The position numbers and the translations under genes were made by a program. From assembly GCF_003633685.1 (NCBI RefSeq), contig NZ_RBKT01000001.1, forward strand, positions 6,634,001 through 6,698,000: DNA of 64,000 bases, given 5' to 3'. A model generated the notes under the pieces. That model was given only the letters and a program-made list of their open reading frames with translations, was not told where the DNA came from and made no database searches. The stretch is from Micromonospora pisi. GTDB lineage: Bacteria > Actinomycetota > Actinomycetes > Mycobacteriales > Micromonosporaceae. Shown here in pieces: positions 1-8,588 of this stretch (position 1 is the stretch's first letter; the number at the start of each line of letters is the position of its first letter).

Positions 1-3000
1 ACCCGGGCGACCACCTCGACCACCGTGTCGACCAGGTGCGCCCGGACATGGTCCCGCAGCGCGGCGAAGCCGGCGGCGTCCCAGGCCGGCCCGCCGGCAT
101 CGGCGATCAGTTTGTCGATCGCGGCGCCCGCCGCGTCGTCCAGCAGGTCGATCACGTTGCGGTGCGGGTTGCGGCTCAGCGCCAGCTTCGCTTCGTTGCT
201 CAGCCGCCCCTGGAGGAACTTCACCGGTGAGGCGACGGTGAGCCGCAACAGTTTGCGGGTCCCGGCCCACATCGCCTGCTGCTGTTCCGATTCGGACTCG
301 AAGACCCGTACGCCGACGCTCTCGCCCTCGTCGACCAGGGCCGGGTAGGCGGTCACCCGGTAACCGCCCCGGACCCGTTCGAGGGTGCGGGGCAGGGCGT
401 CGATGCTCCACTCCCGCAGCCCGTGCCGTTCCAGTTCGGGAGCGGCGGCGGCCACCGTCTGGCGTACCTCGGTCTTGAGCTGACGTTGCAGCGCGGTCAG
501 GTCCCGCCCCTGTGCGACCGGTTTGTTCTCCTCGTCCAGCACCCGGAAGTTGAGCCGTAGGTGGGCCGGGAGCTTCTCCAGATCCCATGACTCGCGGGGC
601 ACGGTCACCCCGGTCATCCGGCGCAGCTCCCGGGTGAGCGCGTCGATCAGCGGTTCCGGGCCGGGTTTGACGTTGGCGAGTACGGCCCGCGCGTAGTCGG
701 GGACCGGTACGAAGTTGCGGCGTACGGCCTTCGGCAGTGACCGGATCAGCGCGATCACCACCTCCTCCCGCAGCCCGGGCACCTGCCAGTCGAAGCTCTC
801 CGCCGGCACCTGGTTCAGCATCGGCAGTGGGATGTCGACGGTCACCCCGTCGGTGTTCGTCCCGGGTTCGAAGCGGTACGTGAGCGGCAGCGCCAGCCCT
901 TCGGAGTGCCACGAGTCCGGGTAGTCGGATTCCTCGACCCCGCCGCGACCGGCGTTGATGAGCATCGTCCGGTCGAAGGTGAGCAGGTCCGGCTGGTCCC
1001 GCCGGGTTCGTTTCCACCAACTGTCGAAGTGCTGCCCGGAGACCACCTCGGCCGGGATGCGCTGCTGGTAGAAGTCGAACAGGGTCTCGTCGTCGACCAG
1101 GATGTCCCGCCGTCGTACCCGGTTCTCCAACTCCCCGACCTCGTCGAGCAGTTCCCGGTTTGCGTGGAAGAACCTGTGCGGGGTCTGCCAGTCCCCCTCC
1201 ACCAGGGCGTGCCGGATGAAGAGTTCCCGGGACAGCTCCGGGTCGATCCGGCCGAAGTTGACCTTGCGGTTGGTGACCAGCGGGATGCCGTACAGGGTGA
1301 CCTTCTCCTGGGCGACCACGGCGGCCTGCCGCTTCTCCCAGTGCGGTTCGCTGTAGGTACGTTTCACCAGGTGTCCGGCGAGCGCCTCGACCCACTCCGG
1401 CTCGACCTTCGCCACCACCCGGCCCCAGAGCCGGGAGGTCTCCACCAGTTCCGCCGCCATCACCCAGAGCGGGGGGCGGCGGGACAGGGCGGACCCGGGG
1501 AAGATGGCGAACTTGGCCCCCCGGGCACCGAGATACTCGCTGCCGCGCCCGCCGCTGCCCGCGGCTGCCGTCCCCTTCGCCGAACCCTGCAGGTCCTTGA
1601 CCCCGACGTGGGAGAGGAGCCCGGCCAGCAGCGACTGGTGGATACGTCGGGGGTCGACTGCCGGCTCACCGTCGGCCACCGGTGCCGGGTCCGGCGTCGG
1701 CGCTGCCCCGGCAACGGCGGGCCGCTCGGGGCGGCCGCGGGTCGGGCGCTGTCCGCGCGGGTTGCCGCCGTCGAGGGTACGGGCCACCTGCCGGAGCTGG
1801 CTGAAGATGTCCTGCCACTCGCGTACCCGAAGGTAGTTGAGGAACTCGGCCTTGCACATCCGACGGAACGCGCTCGACGACAGTTCGGTCTGCTGTTCCC
1901 GCAGGTAACGCCAGAGGTTCAGCAGGGTGATGAAGTCCGACTCCGGGTCGGCGAAGCGGGCGTGGGCCTGGTCCGCCTGGGCCTGCTTCTCGACCGGTCG
2001 CTCACGTGGGTCCTGGATGGAGAGCGCGGCGGCGATGACCATGACATCGGTGGCGCAGCCGTTGGTCTCGCCCTCCAGCACCATCCGGGCCAGTCGCGGG
2101 TCCACCGGTAGCTGGGCCAGTTTGCGGCCGAGCGGGGTGAGCCGGCGGTTCAGGTCGGTCTGGGTCGGGTCGAGCGCACCCAGTTCGTGCAGCAGGTTGA
2201 CGCCGTCGGCGATGTTGCGCCGGTCCGGCGGGTCGATGAACGGGAACGCGGCGATGTCGCCGAGCCCGATCGCGGTCATCTGGAGGATGACCGAGGCGAG
2301 GTTGGTCCGGAGGATCTCCGGCTCGGTGAACTCGGGCCGGCTGAGAAAGTCCGACTCGTCGTAGAGCCGGATGCAGATGCCGTCCGAGGTACGTCCGCAG
2401 CGGCCCTTGCGCTGATTCGCCGAGGCCTGCGAGACCGGCTCGATCGGCAGCCGCTGCACCTTGAGCCGGTGGCTGTACCGGGAGATGCGGGCCGTACCGG
2501 GGTCGATCACGTACTTGATGCCGGGGACGGTCAGCGAGGTCTCGGCCACGTTCGTGGCGAGCACCACCCGACGGTTGGAGTGTGACTGGAAGACCCGGTG
2601 CTGTTCGGCGGTGGAGAGCCGGGCGTAGAGCGGCAGGATCTCGGTGCCACGCAGCCTCGGTTTCTGCTGGACGAGTCGGGAGAGCGCGTCGGCGGTGTCC
2701 CGGATCTCCCGCTCGCCGCTGAGGAAGACCAGGATGTCGCCGGGCCCCTCGGCGGCGAGTTCCTCGACCGCGTCACCGATCGCCTGGACCTGGTCCCGTA
2801 CGTTGTCGCCGTCGTCGGTCTCGTCGGCGACCTCGACCAGTGGCCGGTAGCGGACCTCGACCGGGTAGGTGCGCCCGGAGACCTCCACCACCGGCGGGCC
2901 GGCGACCCGTTCCGGCCCGCTGTCGGGTCCGGCGGTCCCGTGCACCTCCGGCTCGGCGGCCGGTTCACCGATGACTCCCGCCGCCAGCCCGCCGAAGTGG

Positions 3001-3728
3001 CGGGCGAAGCGGTGCGGGTCGATGGTGGCCGAGGTGATGATCACCTTGAGGTCGGGGCGGCGGGGCAGTAGCTGGCGGAGATAACCGAGGATGAAGTCGA
3101 TGTTGAGGCTGCGCTCGTGCGCCTCGTCGATGATCAGCGTGTCGTACTGGCGCAGCATCCGGTCCTGCTGGAGTTCCGCGAGCAGGATGCCGTCGGTCAT
3201 CAGCTTGATCAGGGTCTGGTCACCGACCTGGTCGGTGAAACGCACCTTGTAGCCCACCGCGCCGCCCAGTTCGGTGCCGAGCTCCTCCGCGATCCGGTCC
3301 GCGACCGTACGCGCGGCGAGCCGCCGGGGCTGCGTGTGCCCGATCAACCCCTGTACGCCGCGCCCCAGCTCCAGGCAGATCTTCGGCAGCTGGGTGGTCT
3401 TCCCGGAACCGGTCTCACCCGCGACGATCACCACCTGGTGGTCCCGGATCGCCGCCGCGATGTCGTCCCGCTTGTCGCTGACCGGCAGGCCGACCGGGTA
3501 GGTGATCACCGGCACGCCGGCCCGGCGCCGGGCCAGCCGCTCCTGCGCCGCCGTCAGGTCGGCGGTGATCTCCTCGGCGGCCTGCTCGCGCTTGCGCGGG
3601 TCACGGATCTTGCGTACGCCGTCGATCCGGCGCTGGATCCGGCGCTGGTCACGGAAGATCAGTTCGGGCAGGCGGGCCTGCGCCTCGCGGATCGGATCGG
3701 GCAGCGCGCGGGCGGATGGTGTTTGCAT
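1..3728 (-). CDS. hrpA: ATP-dependent helicase HrpA, DEAH family (3' end beyond window)
   Basis: Read from an ATG at 3728 leftwards with no stop before base 1, giving 1242 residues of a family usually near 1300. Visible motifs are Walker A GETGSGKT (about 104-111), DEAH (201-204), SAT (about 233-235), and a QRKGRCGR motif VI. The long C-terminal part matches the DUF3418 region of HrpA. The family consists of DEAH RNA helicases; in E. coli HrpA acts on stalled ribosomes and mRNA. The N-terminal 80 residues are charged and helical. It stands alone, 121 bp upstream of the phosphatase-like gene's end on the same strand. Identity is very secure; only the last few dozen residues are unseen. Confidence 0.96.
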   Translation of the reverse strand, partial: MQTPSARALPDPIREAQARLPELIFRDQRRIQRRIDGVRKIRDPRKREQAAEEITADLTAAQERLARRRAGVPVITYPVGLPVSDKRDDIAAAIRDHQVVIVAGETGSGKTTQLPKICLELGRGVQGLIGHTQPRRLAARTVADRIAEELGTELGGAVGYKVRFTDQVGDQTLIKLMTDGILLAELQQDRMLRQYDTLIIDEAHERSLNIDFILGYLRQLLPRRPDLKVIITSATIDPHRFARHFGGLAAGVIGEPAAEPEVHGTAGPDSGPERVAGPPVVEVSGRTYPVEVRYRPLVEVADETDDGDNVRDQVQAIGDAVEELAAEGPGDILVFLSGEREIRDTADALSRLVQQKPRLRGTEILPLYARLSTAEQHRVFQSHSNRRVVLATNVAETSLTVPGIKYVIDPGTARISRYSHRLKVQRLPIEPVSQASANQRKGRCGRTSDGICIRLYDESDFLSRPEFTEPEILRTNLASVILQMTAIGLGDIAAFPFIDPPDRRNIADGVNLLHELGALDPTQTDLNRRLTPLGRKLAQLPVDPRLARMVLEGETNGCATDVMVIAAALSIQDPRERPVEKQAQADQAHARFADPESDFITLLNLWRYLREQQTELSSSAFRRMCKAEFLNYLRVREWQDIFSQLRQVARTLDGGNPRGQRPTRGRPERPAVAGAAPTPDPAPVADGEPAVDPRRIHQSLLAGLLSHVGVKDLQGSAKGTAAAGSGGRGSEYLGARGAKFAIFPGSALSRRPPLWVMAAELVETSRLWGRVVAKVEPEWVEALAGHLVKRTYSEPHWEKRQAAVVAQEKVTLYGIPLVTNRKVNFGRIDPELSRELFIRHALVEGDWQTPHRFFHANRELLDEVGELENRVRRRDILVDDETLFDFYQQRIPAEVVSGQHFDSWWKRTRRDQPDLLTFDRTMLINAGRGGVEESDYPDSWHSEGLALPLTYRFEPGTNTDGVTVDIPLPMLNQVPAESFDWQVPGLREEVVIALIRSLPKAVRRNFVPVPDYARAVLANVKPGPEPLIDALTRELRRMTGVTVPRESWDLEKLPAHLRLNFRVLDEENKPVAQGRDLTALQRQLKTEVRQTVAAAAPELERHGLREWSIDALPRTLERVRGGYRVTAYPALVDEGESVGVRVFESESEQQQAMWAGTRKLLRLTVASPVKFLQGRLSNEAKLALSRNPHRNVIDLLDDAAGAAIDKLIADAGGPAWDAAGFAALRDHVRAHLVDTVVEVVAR

Positions 3729-3849
3729 ATCGTCGCCAAGGATAGGCAGCCTCGCGGGGAAGCGCCCGGGGTTATCCGCCTGTTCCCGTCCGGGCCCCGC
3801 CGGACGCGTCCGGGGCGTTCCTGCCGGCCACGCCCGAAGGCTCGACGGC

Positions 3850-4410
3850 TCAGGCCCGAGCGCCCGGCCAGCCGGAGGGGAGCGCGTACGAGTGCTCCTG
3901 CCGCCAGTCCGTCTCCGCCGCCATCACTTCCGCCAGCATCCGGCCGTTGAGCAGGTGTTCCAGCGCCCAGCCGGTGGTCGGATGGGCGACCAGCAGCACC
4001 CGGTGCCCGTCCCAGGCGGCGGCCAGGTCGGCCAGGAAGCCGGCCGTCTGGTCGACCACCTGCCGGTAGCTCTGCCCGTTCGGGAACGGCTCGTCGAGGT
4101 GCCGGGACGGGTGCGCGGCGACCTCGGTCAGTGGCGCGCCGTTGAGGTCGCCGAAGTCACACTCGCGCAGTCGGGTGTCCCGGTGGATCGGGATCCGGTA
4201 TGCGCGGAAGGCCAGTTCCACGGTCTCCACCGCCCGGAACAGGTCGGAGCAGAAGATCGCCGAGAGCCGGTTGCCCCGGTGGCGTTCGCCGAGTTCCCGG
4301 GCGCACCGCCGGCCGTACGCGGAGAGTTCGCCGGGCAGCCAGCCGCTCGCCCGGCCGGCCTCGTCGTCGGTGGTCATCGCGTGCGTGCCGTAGATGATGT
4401 CGACAGCCAT
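3850..4410 (-). CDS. Histidine phosphatase family protein, altered RHG motif
   Basis: A 186-residue protein from ATG 4410. The fold of the phosphoglycerate-mutase/histidine phosphatase superfamily is seen in the second half: DLFRAVETVEL (phosphate pocket region), an RLRECDFGDLNG segment, and VAHPTTGWALE in place of the usual VSHG second histidine motif. The N-terminal LxRHG catalytic motif is replaced by YGTHAMT: the histidine remains but the preceding arginine is threonine. I believe such THxxT variants occur in other actinobacterial members, so this may be a recognised subgroup rather than a dead enzyme. Substrate cannot be inferred. A longer in-frame extension upstream to 4887 is rejected because it overlaps the next gene antisense-free region and lacks family similarity. 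Confidence 0.85.
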   Translation of the reverse strand: MAVDIIYGTHAMTTDDEAGRASGWLPGELSAYGRRCARELGERHRGNRLSAIFCSDLFRAVETVELAFRAYRIPIHRDTRLRECDFGDLNGAPLTEVAAHPSRHLDEPFPNGQSYRQVVDQTAGFLADLAAAWDGHRVLLVAHPTTGWALEHLLNGRMLAEVMAAETDWRQEHSYALPSGWPGARA

Positions 4411-4512
4411 GCGGCCAGCCTGCCGGACCGTGGGGCGCGGCACCGGCGCTCCGCCGATCAGGCACCGGCGGACGGGGACGCGGTTGCGGTCTCGTCGCCC
4501 GTCCGCCCGCCC

Positions 4513-4557
4513 GTGGTGCGGGGTCAGGTGGTGCGGAGTCAGGTGCTGCGGAGTCAG
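4513..4557. repeat. Three 15-bp tandem repeats over a stop codon
   Basis: Units at 4513-4527, 4528-4542 and 4543-4557 read gtggtgcggggtcag, gtggtgcggagtcag and gtgctgcggagtcag. The third unit contains the stop codon of the adjacent DUF6289-type gene on the minus strand, so the array lies just behind that gene. A variable-number repeat or decayed terminator is possible; no function is evident. Confidence 0.85.
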
Positions 4558-4787
4558 CAGGGCGATTCGGAGAAGACCAGGTAGCCGGTGCGGCGTCCCC
4601 ACATGTCGCGCTCTCCGGTGCAGCTTTCGGAGAGGGAGCCGACCAGGACCGTGTGGCTCGAGTCGGAGTAGAACTCGGTGTAGCAGTCGTGGTTCGCCTT
4701 GCAGGCGCGTGCCTGCGCGGGCGAGCCCGGCACGATCACAAACGCGGCGACGGCGATGGTGGCGGCGAGGAGTACGCGACGGATCAT
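4554..4787 (-). CDS. Small secreted cysteine-containing protein (DUF6289-like)
   Basis: A 77-residue protein with a clear Sec signal peptide: MIRR start, a hydrophobic core and an AQARA cleavage region near residue 27. The mature part of about 50 residues holds four cysteines (in RACK, DCYT, ESCT and the final residue), which would form two disulfides outside the cell. The pattern, including a C-terminal GYLVFSESPC, matches my memory of the DUF6289 family of small actinobacterial exported proteins; function unknown. The start is supported by an AAGGA-like ribosome site just upstream. It lies between the phosphatase-like gene and a YciI-like gene, all on the minus strand. Confidence 0.8.
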   Translation of the reverse strand: MIRRVLLAATIAVAAFVIVPGSPAQARACKANHDCYTEFYSDSSHTVLVGSLSESCTGERDMWGRRTGYLVFSESPC

Positions 4788-5005
4788 CGGTGGTCCTTCC
4801 TGGTCCCGGAGCGACTCGGCTCCGGCCCGCTGAGTCCCGGTCGGAACTCATGATCCAGATCATCCGCCGCCGTCGACGAGAAGACAAGACTTCTTCATCT
4901 TTGACTGAAATCCCTTGTGGAAGGCGACTTACAGATCAGTGCACAGTGGACTCTTCGGCTCGGAGTCGGGCCTTCCGTGACGATGATCGTCAATCGGATC
5001 GAGGG

Positions 5006-5362
5006 TCAGGCCGGGCCGGGATCGAGCAGCGACGACGGCAGCGGCACGCCCTCGAAACGGACATTGCCTACCGGTACCGCCCAGGTCGCCACCTCGACCG
5101 AGAGGAGACCGGCGCTCACCGCCGGATCGTTGTCGTAGAGCCGGACGGCTACCTCTGGTGCGGTCGCGAACACGCAGAGTTCGCCTTCGTCCGTACGGTC
5201 CGCGCCGACCAGTGGCCCCGCCGCGATCACGTGCCCCTGCTCGACCAGACCCGCCTGATGCGCCCGGTGGGCCTCCCACAACCGGTCCACGGCGGCCGCC
5301 GGCAGCTCCGGCGGCTGCGCCGGACGGCGTACCAGGGCCACGGTGTGGTGTTCGAGCTGCAT
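5006..5362 (-). CDS. YciI-like protein
   Basis: 118 residues from ATG 5362. The N-terminal pattern of hydrophobic strand, proline-rich turn, helix LWEAHRAHQAGLVEQG and then HVIAAGPLVG is typical of the YCII-related ferredoxin-like dimeric fold. A second part, VRLYDNDPAVSAGLLSVEVATW, forms the second helix and strand. YciI proteins are small, sometimes with a His-Asp catalytic dyad, and their substrates are mostly unknown. The gene is divergent from the iron importer operon, and the 114-bp region between them carries the iron box, so the two promoters may share control. No operon partner is evident. Confidence 0.8.
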   Translation of the reverse strand: MQLEHHTVALVRRPAQPPELPAAAVDRLWEAHRAHQAGLVEQGHVIAAGPLVGADRTDEGELCVFATAPEVAVRLYDNDPAVSAGLLSVEVATWAVPVGNVRFEGVPLPSSLLDPGPA

Positions 5363-5439
5363 GTCTCCAGGCTAGGTGCACCGGGGGCGCTGACGGTGAG
5401 ATCGGTCATCTCTTATTAGGCCGGGGGCCGGTCAGATCC

Positions 5440-5458
5440 TAAGGTAAGGCGATCCTAA
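5440..5458. promoter_or_regulatory. IdeR/DmdR1-type iron box
   Basis: The 19-bp site TAAGGTAAGGCGATCCTAA matches the consensus TWAGGTWAGSCTWACCTWA of the actinobacterial iron repressors IdeR and DmdR1 at 17 of 19 positions by eye. It ends 18 bp before the GTG start of the first importer permease gene. The expected behaviour is repression with Fe2+ bound and release when iron is scarce. Confidence 0.85.
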
Positions 5459-5476
5459 GCAGGGAGGTGAGAGCAG

Positions 5477-6520
5477 GTGCACGAGGTCGTCACACCACCG
5501 GGGGCGGCGGTAGCCCCGTCCCGCCGGTCCGGGCTGTCCCGGCTCACGGTCGTCGTCGGCGCGCTGGTCCTGCTCGGCCTGCTGCTCCTCGCCAGCCTGG
5601 CGCTCGGCAGCAAGCCCCTCGCGCCAGCGCAGGTATGGCACGCGCTGGTCGCCCCGGACGGCGGCGAGGCCAGCACCATCGTGCACGACCTGCGGGTGCC
5701 GCGTACGCTCCTCGGGCTGGTCGTCGGCGCGGCGCTGGCCGTCGCGGGCGTCCTGCTCCAGGCCCTCACCCGCAACCCGCTCGCCGAACCCCGCATCCTC
5801 GGCGTCAGCGCCGGTGCCTCGCTCGGCGTCGTCACCGCCATCGCCGCCTTCGGCGTCACCACCCTGACCGGGTACGTCTGGTTCGGCATCCTCGGCGCCA
5901 TGCTCGCCGGGGTGCTCGTGTTCGGCATCGCCAGCCGCACCCGCGAAGGTGCCAGCCCGGTCACCCTCGCCCTCATCGGCGCCGCCCTGGACGCCAGCTT
6001 CGGAGCGGTCACGATCGGCCTGCTCACCGTCGACTCGTACACCTTCGAGGAGTACCGGTTCTGGGTGGTCGGCGGGCTGACCGGCCGGGGCGCGGCGGTC
6101 CCCGCCCAGGTCGCCCCGTTCATCCTCGTCGGCCTGCTGCTCGCCGCGATGGTCGCCCGGGGCCTCGACGCGCTGGCCCTCGGCGACGACGTCGCCCGGG
6201 GGCTGGGCAACCGGGTCGGGCTGATCCGGATCGGCGGGGGAGCGGCGGCCGTACTGCTCACCGGTGCCGGTGTCGCCGCGGCCGGTCCGATCGCCTTTGT
6301 CGGGCTCGCCGTCCCGCACCTGGCCCGCGCCCTGGTCGGCGCCGACCAGCGCTGGACACTCGCGGTCTCCGTACTGCTCGGGCCCGCGCTGCTGCTCGGC
6401 GCGGACATCGTCGGCCGGCTGATCACACCCGGCGAGGTACCCGCCGGCATCATCACCGCGTTGCTCGGCGCGCCCCTGCTCGCCTTCCTGGTCCGTCGCG
6501 CCCGGGTGGTGACCGCGTGA
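5477..6520 (+). CDS. FecCD-family siderophore-iron ABC permease (first subunit)
   Basis: 347 residues from a GTG at 5477, preceded by GGGAGGTGAGAG. It is a polytopic permease of the FecCD/BtuC type with about ten membrane segments. Family marks include DLRVPRTLLGLVVGAALAVAG, the LLQALTRNPLAEPRILGVSAGA coupling region and a C-terminal PGEVPAGIITALLGAPLLAFL. It forms the inner-membrane channel with the next permease. The stop overlaps the GTG of the next gene (GTGA), so the two are translationally coupled. The iron box just upstream predicts iron repression. Identity as a ferric-siderophore permease is firm; the siderophore is not known. Confidence 0.95.
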   Translation: MHEVVTPPGAAVAPSRRSGLSRLTVVVGALVLLGLLLLASLALGSKPLAPAQVWHALVAPDGGEASTIVHDLRVPRTLLGLVVGAALAVAGVLLQALTRNPLAEPRILGVSAGASLGVVTAIAAFGVTTLTGYVWFGILGAMLAGVLVFGIASRTREGASPVTLALIGAALDASFGAVTIGLLTVDSYTFEEYRFWVVGGLTGRGAAVPAQVAPFILVGLLLAAMVARGLDALALGDDVARGLGNRVGLIRIGGGAAAVLLTGAGVAAAGPIAFVGLAVPHLARALVGADQRWTLAVSVLLGPALLLGADIVGRLITPGEVPAGIITALLGAPLLAFLVRRARVVTA

Positions 6521-7671
6521 GCGCCCCCACCGCCCCGACGACCTCCGGCGGCGACCCCACCGCCACCGGCACCTCGAAGCCGGTCCAACGGGGTGCCGTC
6601 CGGCTCCGGGGGACCGACCCCGCCCTGCTGCCCGGCCGCCTCCTGCTGCGCGCCGGCCGGATCCGCCTGCTCGTACGGCGGCGTTCGATCCTGGTCGCGG
6701 TGATACTCCTGGTCCTGCTCGCCGGGGCGATGGTGCTGAGCCTCTCGCTCGGTACGCCCTACGTCGCCCCGGTCGACGTGCTGCACTCGCTGCGCAACCT
6801 GGGCGCCCCGGACGGCACCGGTACGCCGTACGACCTGGTGGTGAACAGGCTCAGGCTGCCCCGGGTGGTGCTCGCGGTGGCCGTCGGAGCGGCCTTCGGC
6901 ATCGCCGGCACCCTGATCCAGAGCGTCGCCCGTAACCCGCTCGCCAGTCCCGACGTCATCGGCATCACCCAGGGCGCCGGTCTGGTCGCCACCGTCGCGC
7001 TGACCACCGGTGCCTCGGCCGCGATCCTCGCTCCGTCCGCGCTCGCCGGTGGGCTGCTCGCGGCGGCGGCGGTCTTCGTCCTCGGCGCCCGGCACGGGCT
7101 GGCCGCACAACGCTTCGTCCTGGCCGGCGTCGCGGTCGCCATCGCGCTGCGCGCGGTGACCGAGGTGGTCATGCTCTCGGCGGACCCGATCGACGGGCAG
7201 CGGGCGCAGATCTGGCTGGTCGGCACCCTCGCCGGAAAGGGCTGGACCGAGGCGAGGTGGATCGCGCTCACGCTGGTGGTGCTGCTGCCGGCGCTGCTCT
7301 GGGCCGGCTGGGCCCTGCACAGCAGCGCGCTGGACGACGACACCGCCAGAGGGCTCGGGCTGCGCCCCACCGCCCGGCGGGTCGGCCTGGCCGGCGTCGG
7401 GGTCATGGTCGCCGCGATGGTTACCGCGCAGGTCGGGGCGGTGGACTTCGTCGCCCTGGTCGCCCCGCAGGTGGCCCGGCGGCTGGTCCGCGCCGAGCGC
7501 CCCCCGCTGCTGTGCGCCGCCCTCGTCGGGGCCCTGCTGGTGGTCCTCGCCGACCTGGTCGGCCGGCGGCTGTTCGCCCCGACGCAACTGCCCGCGGGCG
7601 TACTCACCGCCGCCATCGGCGGGCCGTACCTGCTCTTCCTGCTCGTCCGTGGCCGCCGGAGGAACCTCTGA
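6517..7671 (+). CDS. FecCD-family siderophore-iron ABC permease (second subunit)
   Basis: 384 residues if started at the GTG at 6517, which overlaps the previous stop by four bases; the open frame upstream is merely antisense-free sequence. The first 50 residues are a hydrophilic, threonine- and arginine-rich cytosolic extension, followed by the usual ten or so membrane segments. The family coupling segment reads SVARNPLASPDVIGITQGA, and the end carries QLPAGVLTAAIGGPYLLFLL. It pairs with the preceding permease as a heterodimer, as in FepD/FepG-like importers. Its stop overlaps the ATG of the ATPase gene. Confidence 0.95.
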   Translation: MSAPTAPTTSGGDPTATGTSKPVQRGAVRLRGTDPALLPGRLLLRAGRIRLLVRRRSILVAVILLVLLAGAMVLSLSLGTPYVAPVDVLHSLRNLGAPDGTGTPYDLVVNRLRLPRVVLAVAVGAAFGIAGTLIQSVARNPLASPDVIGITQGAGLVATVALTTGASAAILAPSALAGGLLAAAAVFVLGARHGLAAQRFVLAGVAVAIALRAVTEVVMLSADPIDGQRAQIWLVGTLAGKGWTEARWIALTLVVLLPALLWAGWALHSSALDDDTARGLGLRPTARRVGLAGVGVMVAAMVTAQVGAVDFVALVAPQVARRLVRAERPPLLCAALVGALLVVLADLVGRRLFAPTQLPAGVLTAAIGGPYLLFLLVRGRRRNL

Positions 7672-8495
7672 TGCTCTCCACCCGTGAACTCGTCGCCGGG
7701 TACGACGAGCGGACCGTGCTCGACCGGCTCGACCTCGACCTGCCCGCCAACGCCTTCACCGTCATCGTCGGGCCGAACGCCTGCGGCAAGTCCACCCTGC
7801 TGCGCACCATGGCCCGGCTGCTCACCCCGCGCGCCGGCACCGTTCTGCTGGACGGTGCAGCGATCCGTGAGCTGCCGACCCGGGAGGTCGCCCGCCGGCT
7901 CGGCGTGCTGCCGCAGAGCCCGCTGGTGCCGGAGGGGGTCACCGTCGCCGACCTGGTCGGCCGGGGCCGCCAGCCGCACCAGAGCTGGTGGCGCCAGTGG
8001 TCGACGCAGGACGCCGAGGCGGTACGCGAGGCGATGCGCCTGGCCGCGGTCGACGAGCTGGCCGACCGCCCGGTGGACACCCTCTCCGGAGGTCAGCGGC
8101 AGCGGGTCTGGATCGCCATGACACTGGCCCAGCAGACCGAGGCGCTGCTGCTCGACGAGCCGACCACCTTCCTCGACCTGGCCCACCAGGTGGAGGTCCT
8201 GGACCTGCTGCACCAGCTCCGGGTCGAGCGCGGACGGACCGTGGTCGCGGTCCTGCACGACCTCAACCAGGCCGCCCGGTACGCCGACCACCTGGTCGCG
8301 ATGCGGGCCGGCGCGGTCGTCGCCGCCGGCGCGCCCCGGGAGATCCTCACCGCGGAGCTGGTCCGGGACGTCTTCGGGCTCGACTGCGTGGTCGTGCCCT
8401 GCCCGGTGAGCGGGGCACCCCTGGTCGTACCCGCGCTCTCCACCCCGTCCCTGGCCGGTACCGCGACCGCCCCGGCGACCACCGCCCCGGCCTGA
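7671..8495 (+). CDS. Siderophore-iron ABC transporter ATP-binding protein (FecE/FepC type)
   Basis: 274 residues from ATG 7671, overlapping the permease stop (ATGA). Walker A is GPNACGKST (about residues 36-44), the Q loop is LPQSPLVPEGVTV, the signature is LSGGQRQRVWIAM, Walker B is ALLLDEPTTFLDL and the switch histidine lies in AVLHDLNQAARYADH. This is the classic FepC-like arrangement, energising the two permeases encoded just before it. The C-terminal tail after about residue 245 is proline- and threonine-rich. Part of a four-gene iron import operon. Confidence 0.96.
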   Translation: MLSTRELVAGYDERTVLDRLDLDLPANAFTVIVGPNACGKSTLLRTMARLLTPRAGTVLLDGAAIRELPTREVARRLGVLPQSPLVPEGVTVADLVGRGRQPHQSWWRQWSTQDAEAVREAMRLAAVDELADRPVDTLSGGQRQRVWIAMTLAQQTEALLLDEPTTFLDLAHQVEVLDLLHQLRVERGRTVVAVLHDLNQAARYADHLVAMRAGAVVAAGAPREILTAELVRDVFGLDCVVVPCPVSGAPLVVPALSTPSLAGTATAPATTAPA

Positions 8496-8588
8496 CCTCG
8501 GGGCGCTGAGCGCCTGTGCCCTGACCGCCACAACGCCGTACGCACTGATGTCGCACGAAGTCCCTGAATCAATTCGAAAGGAACCTCC

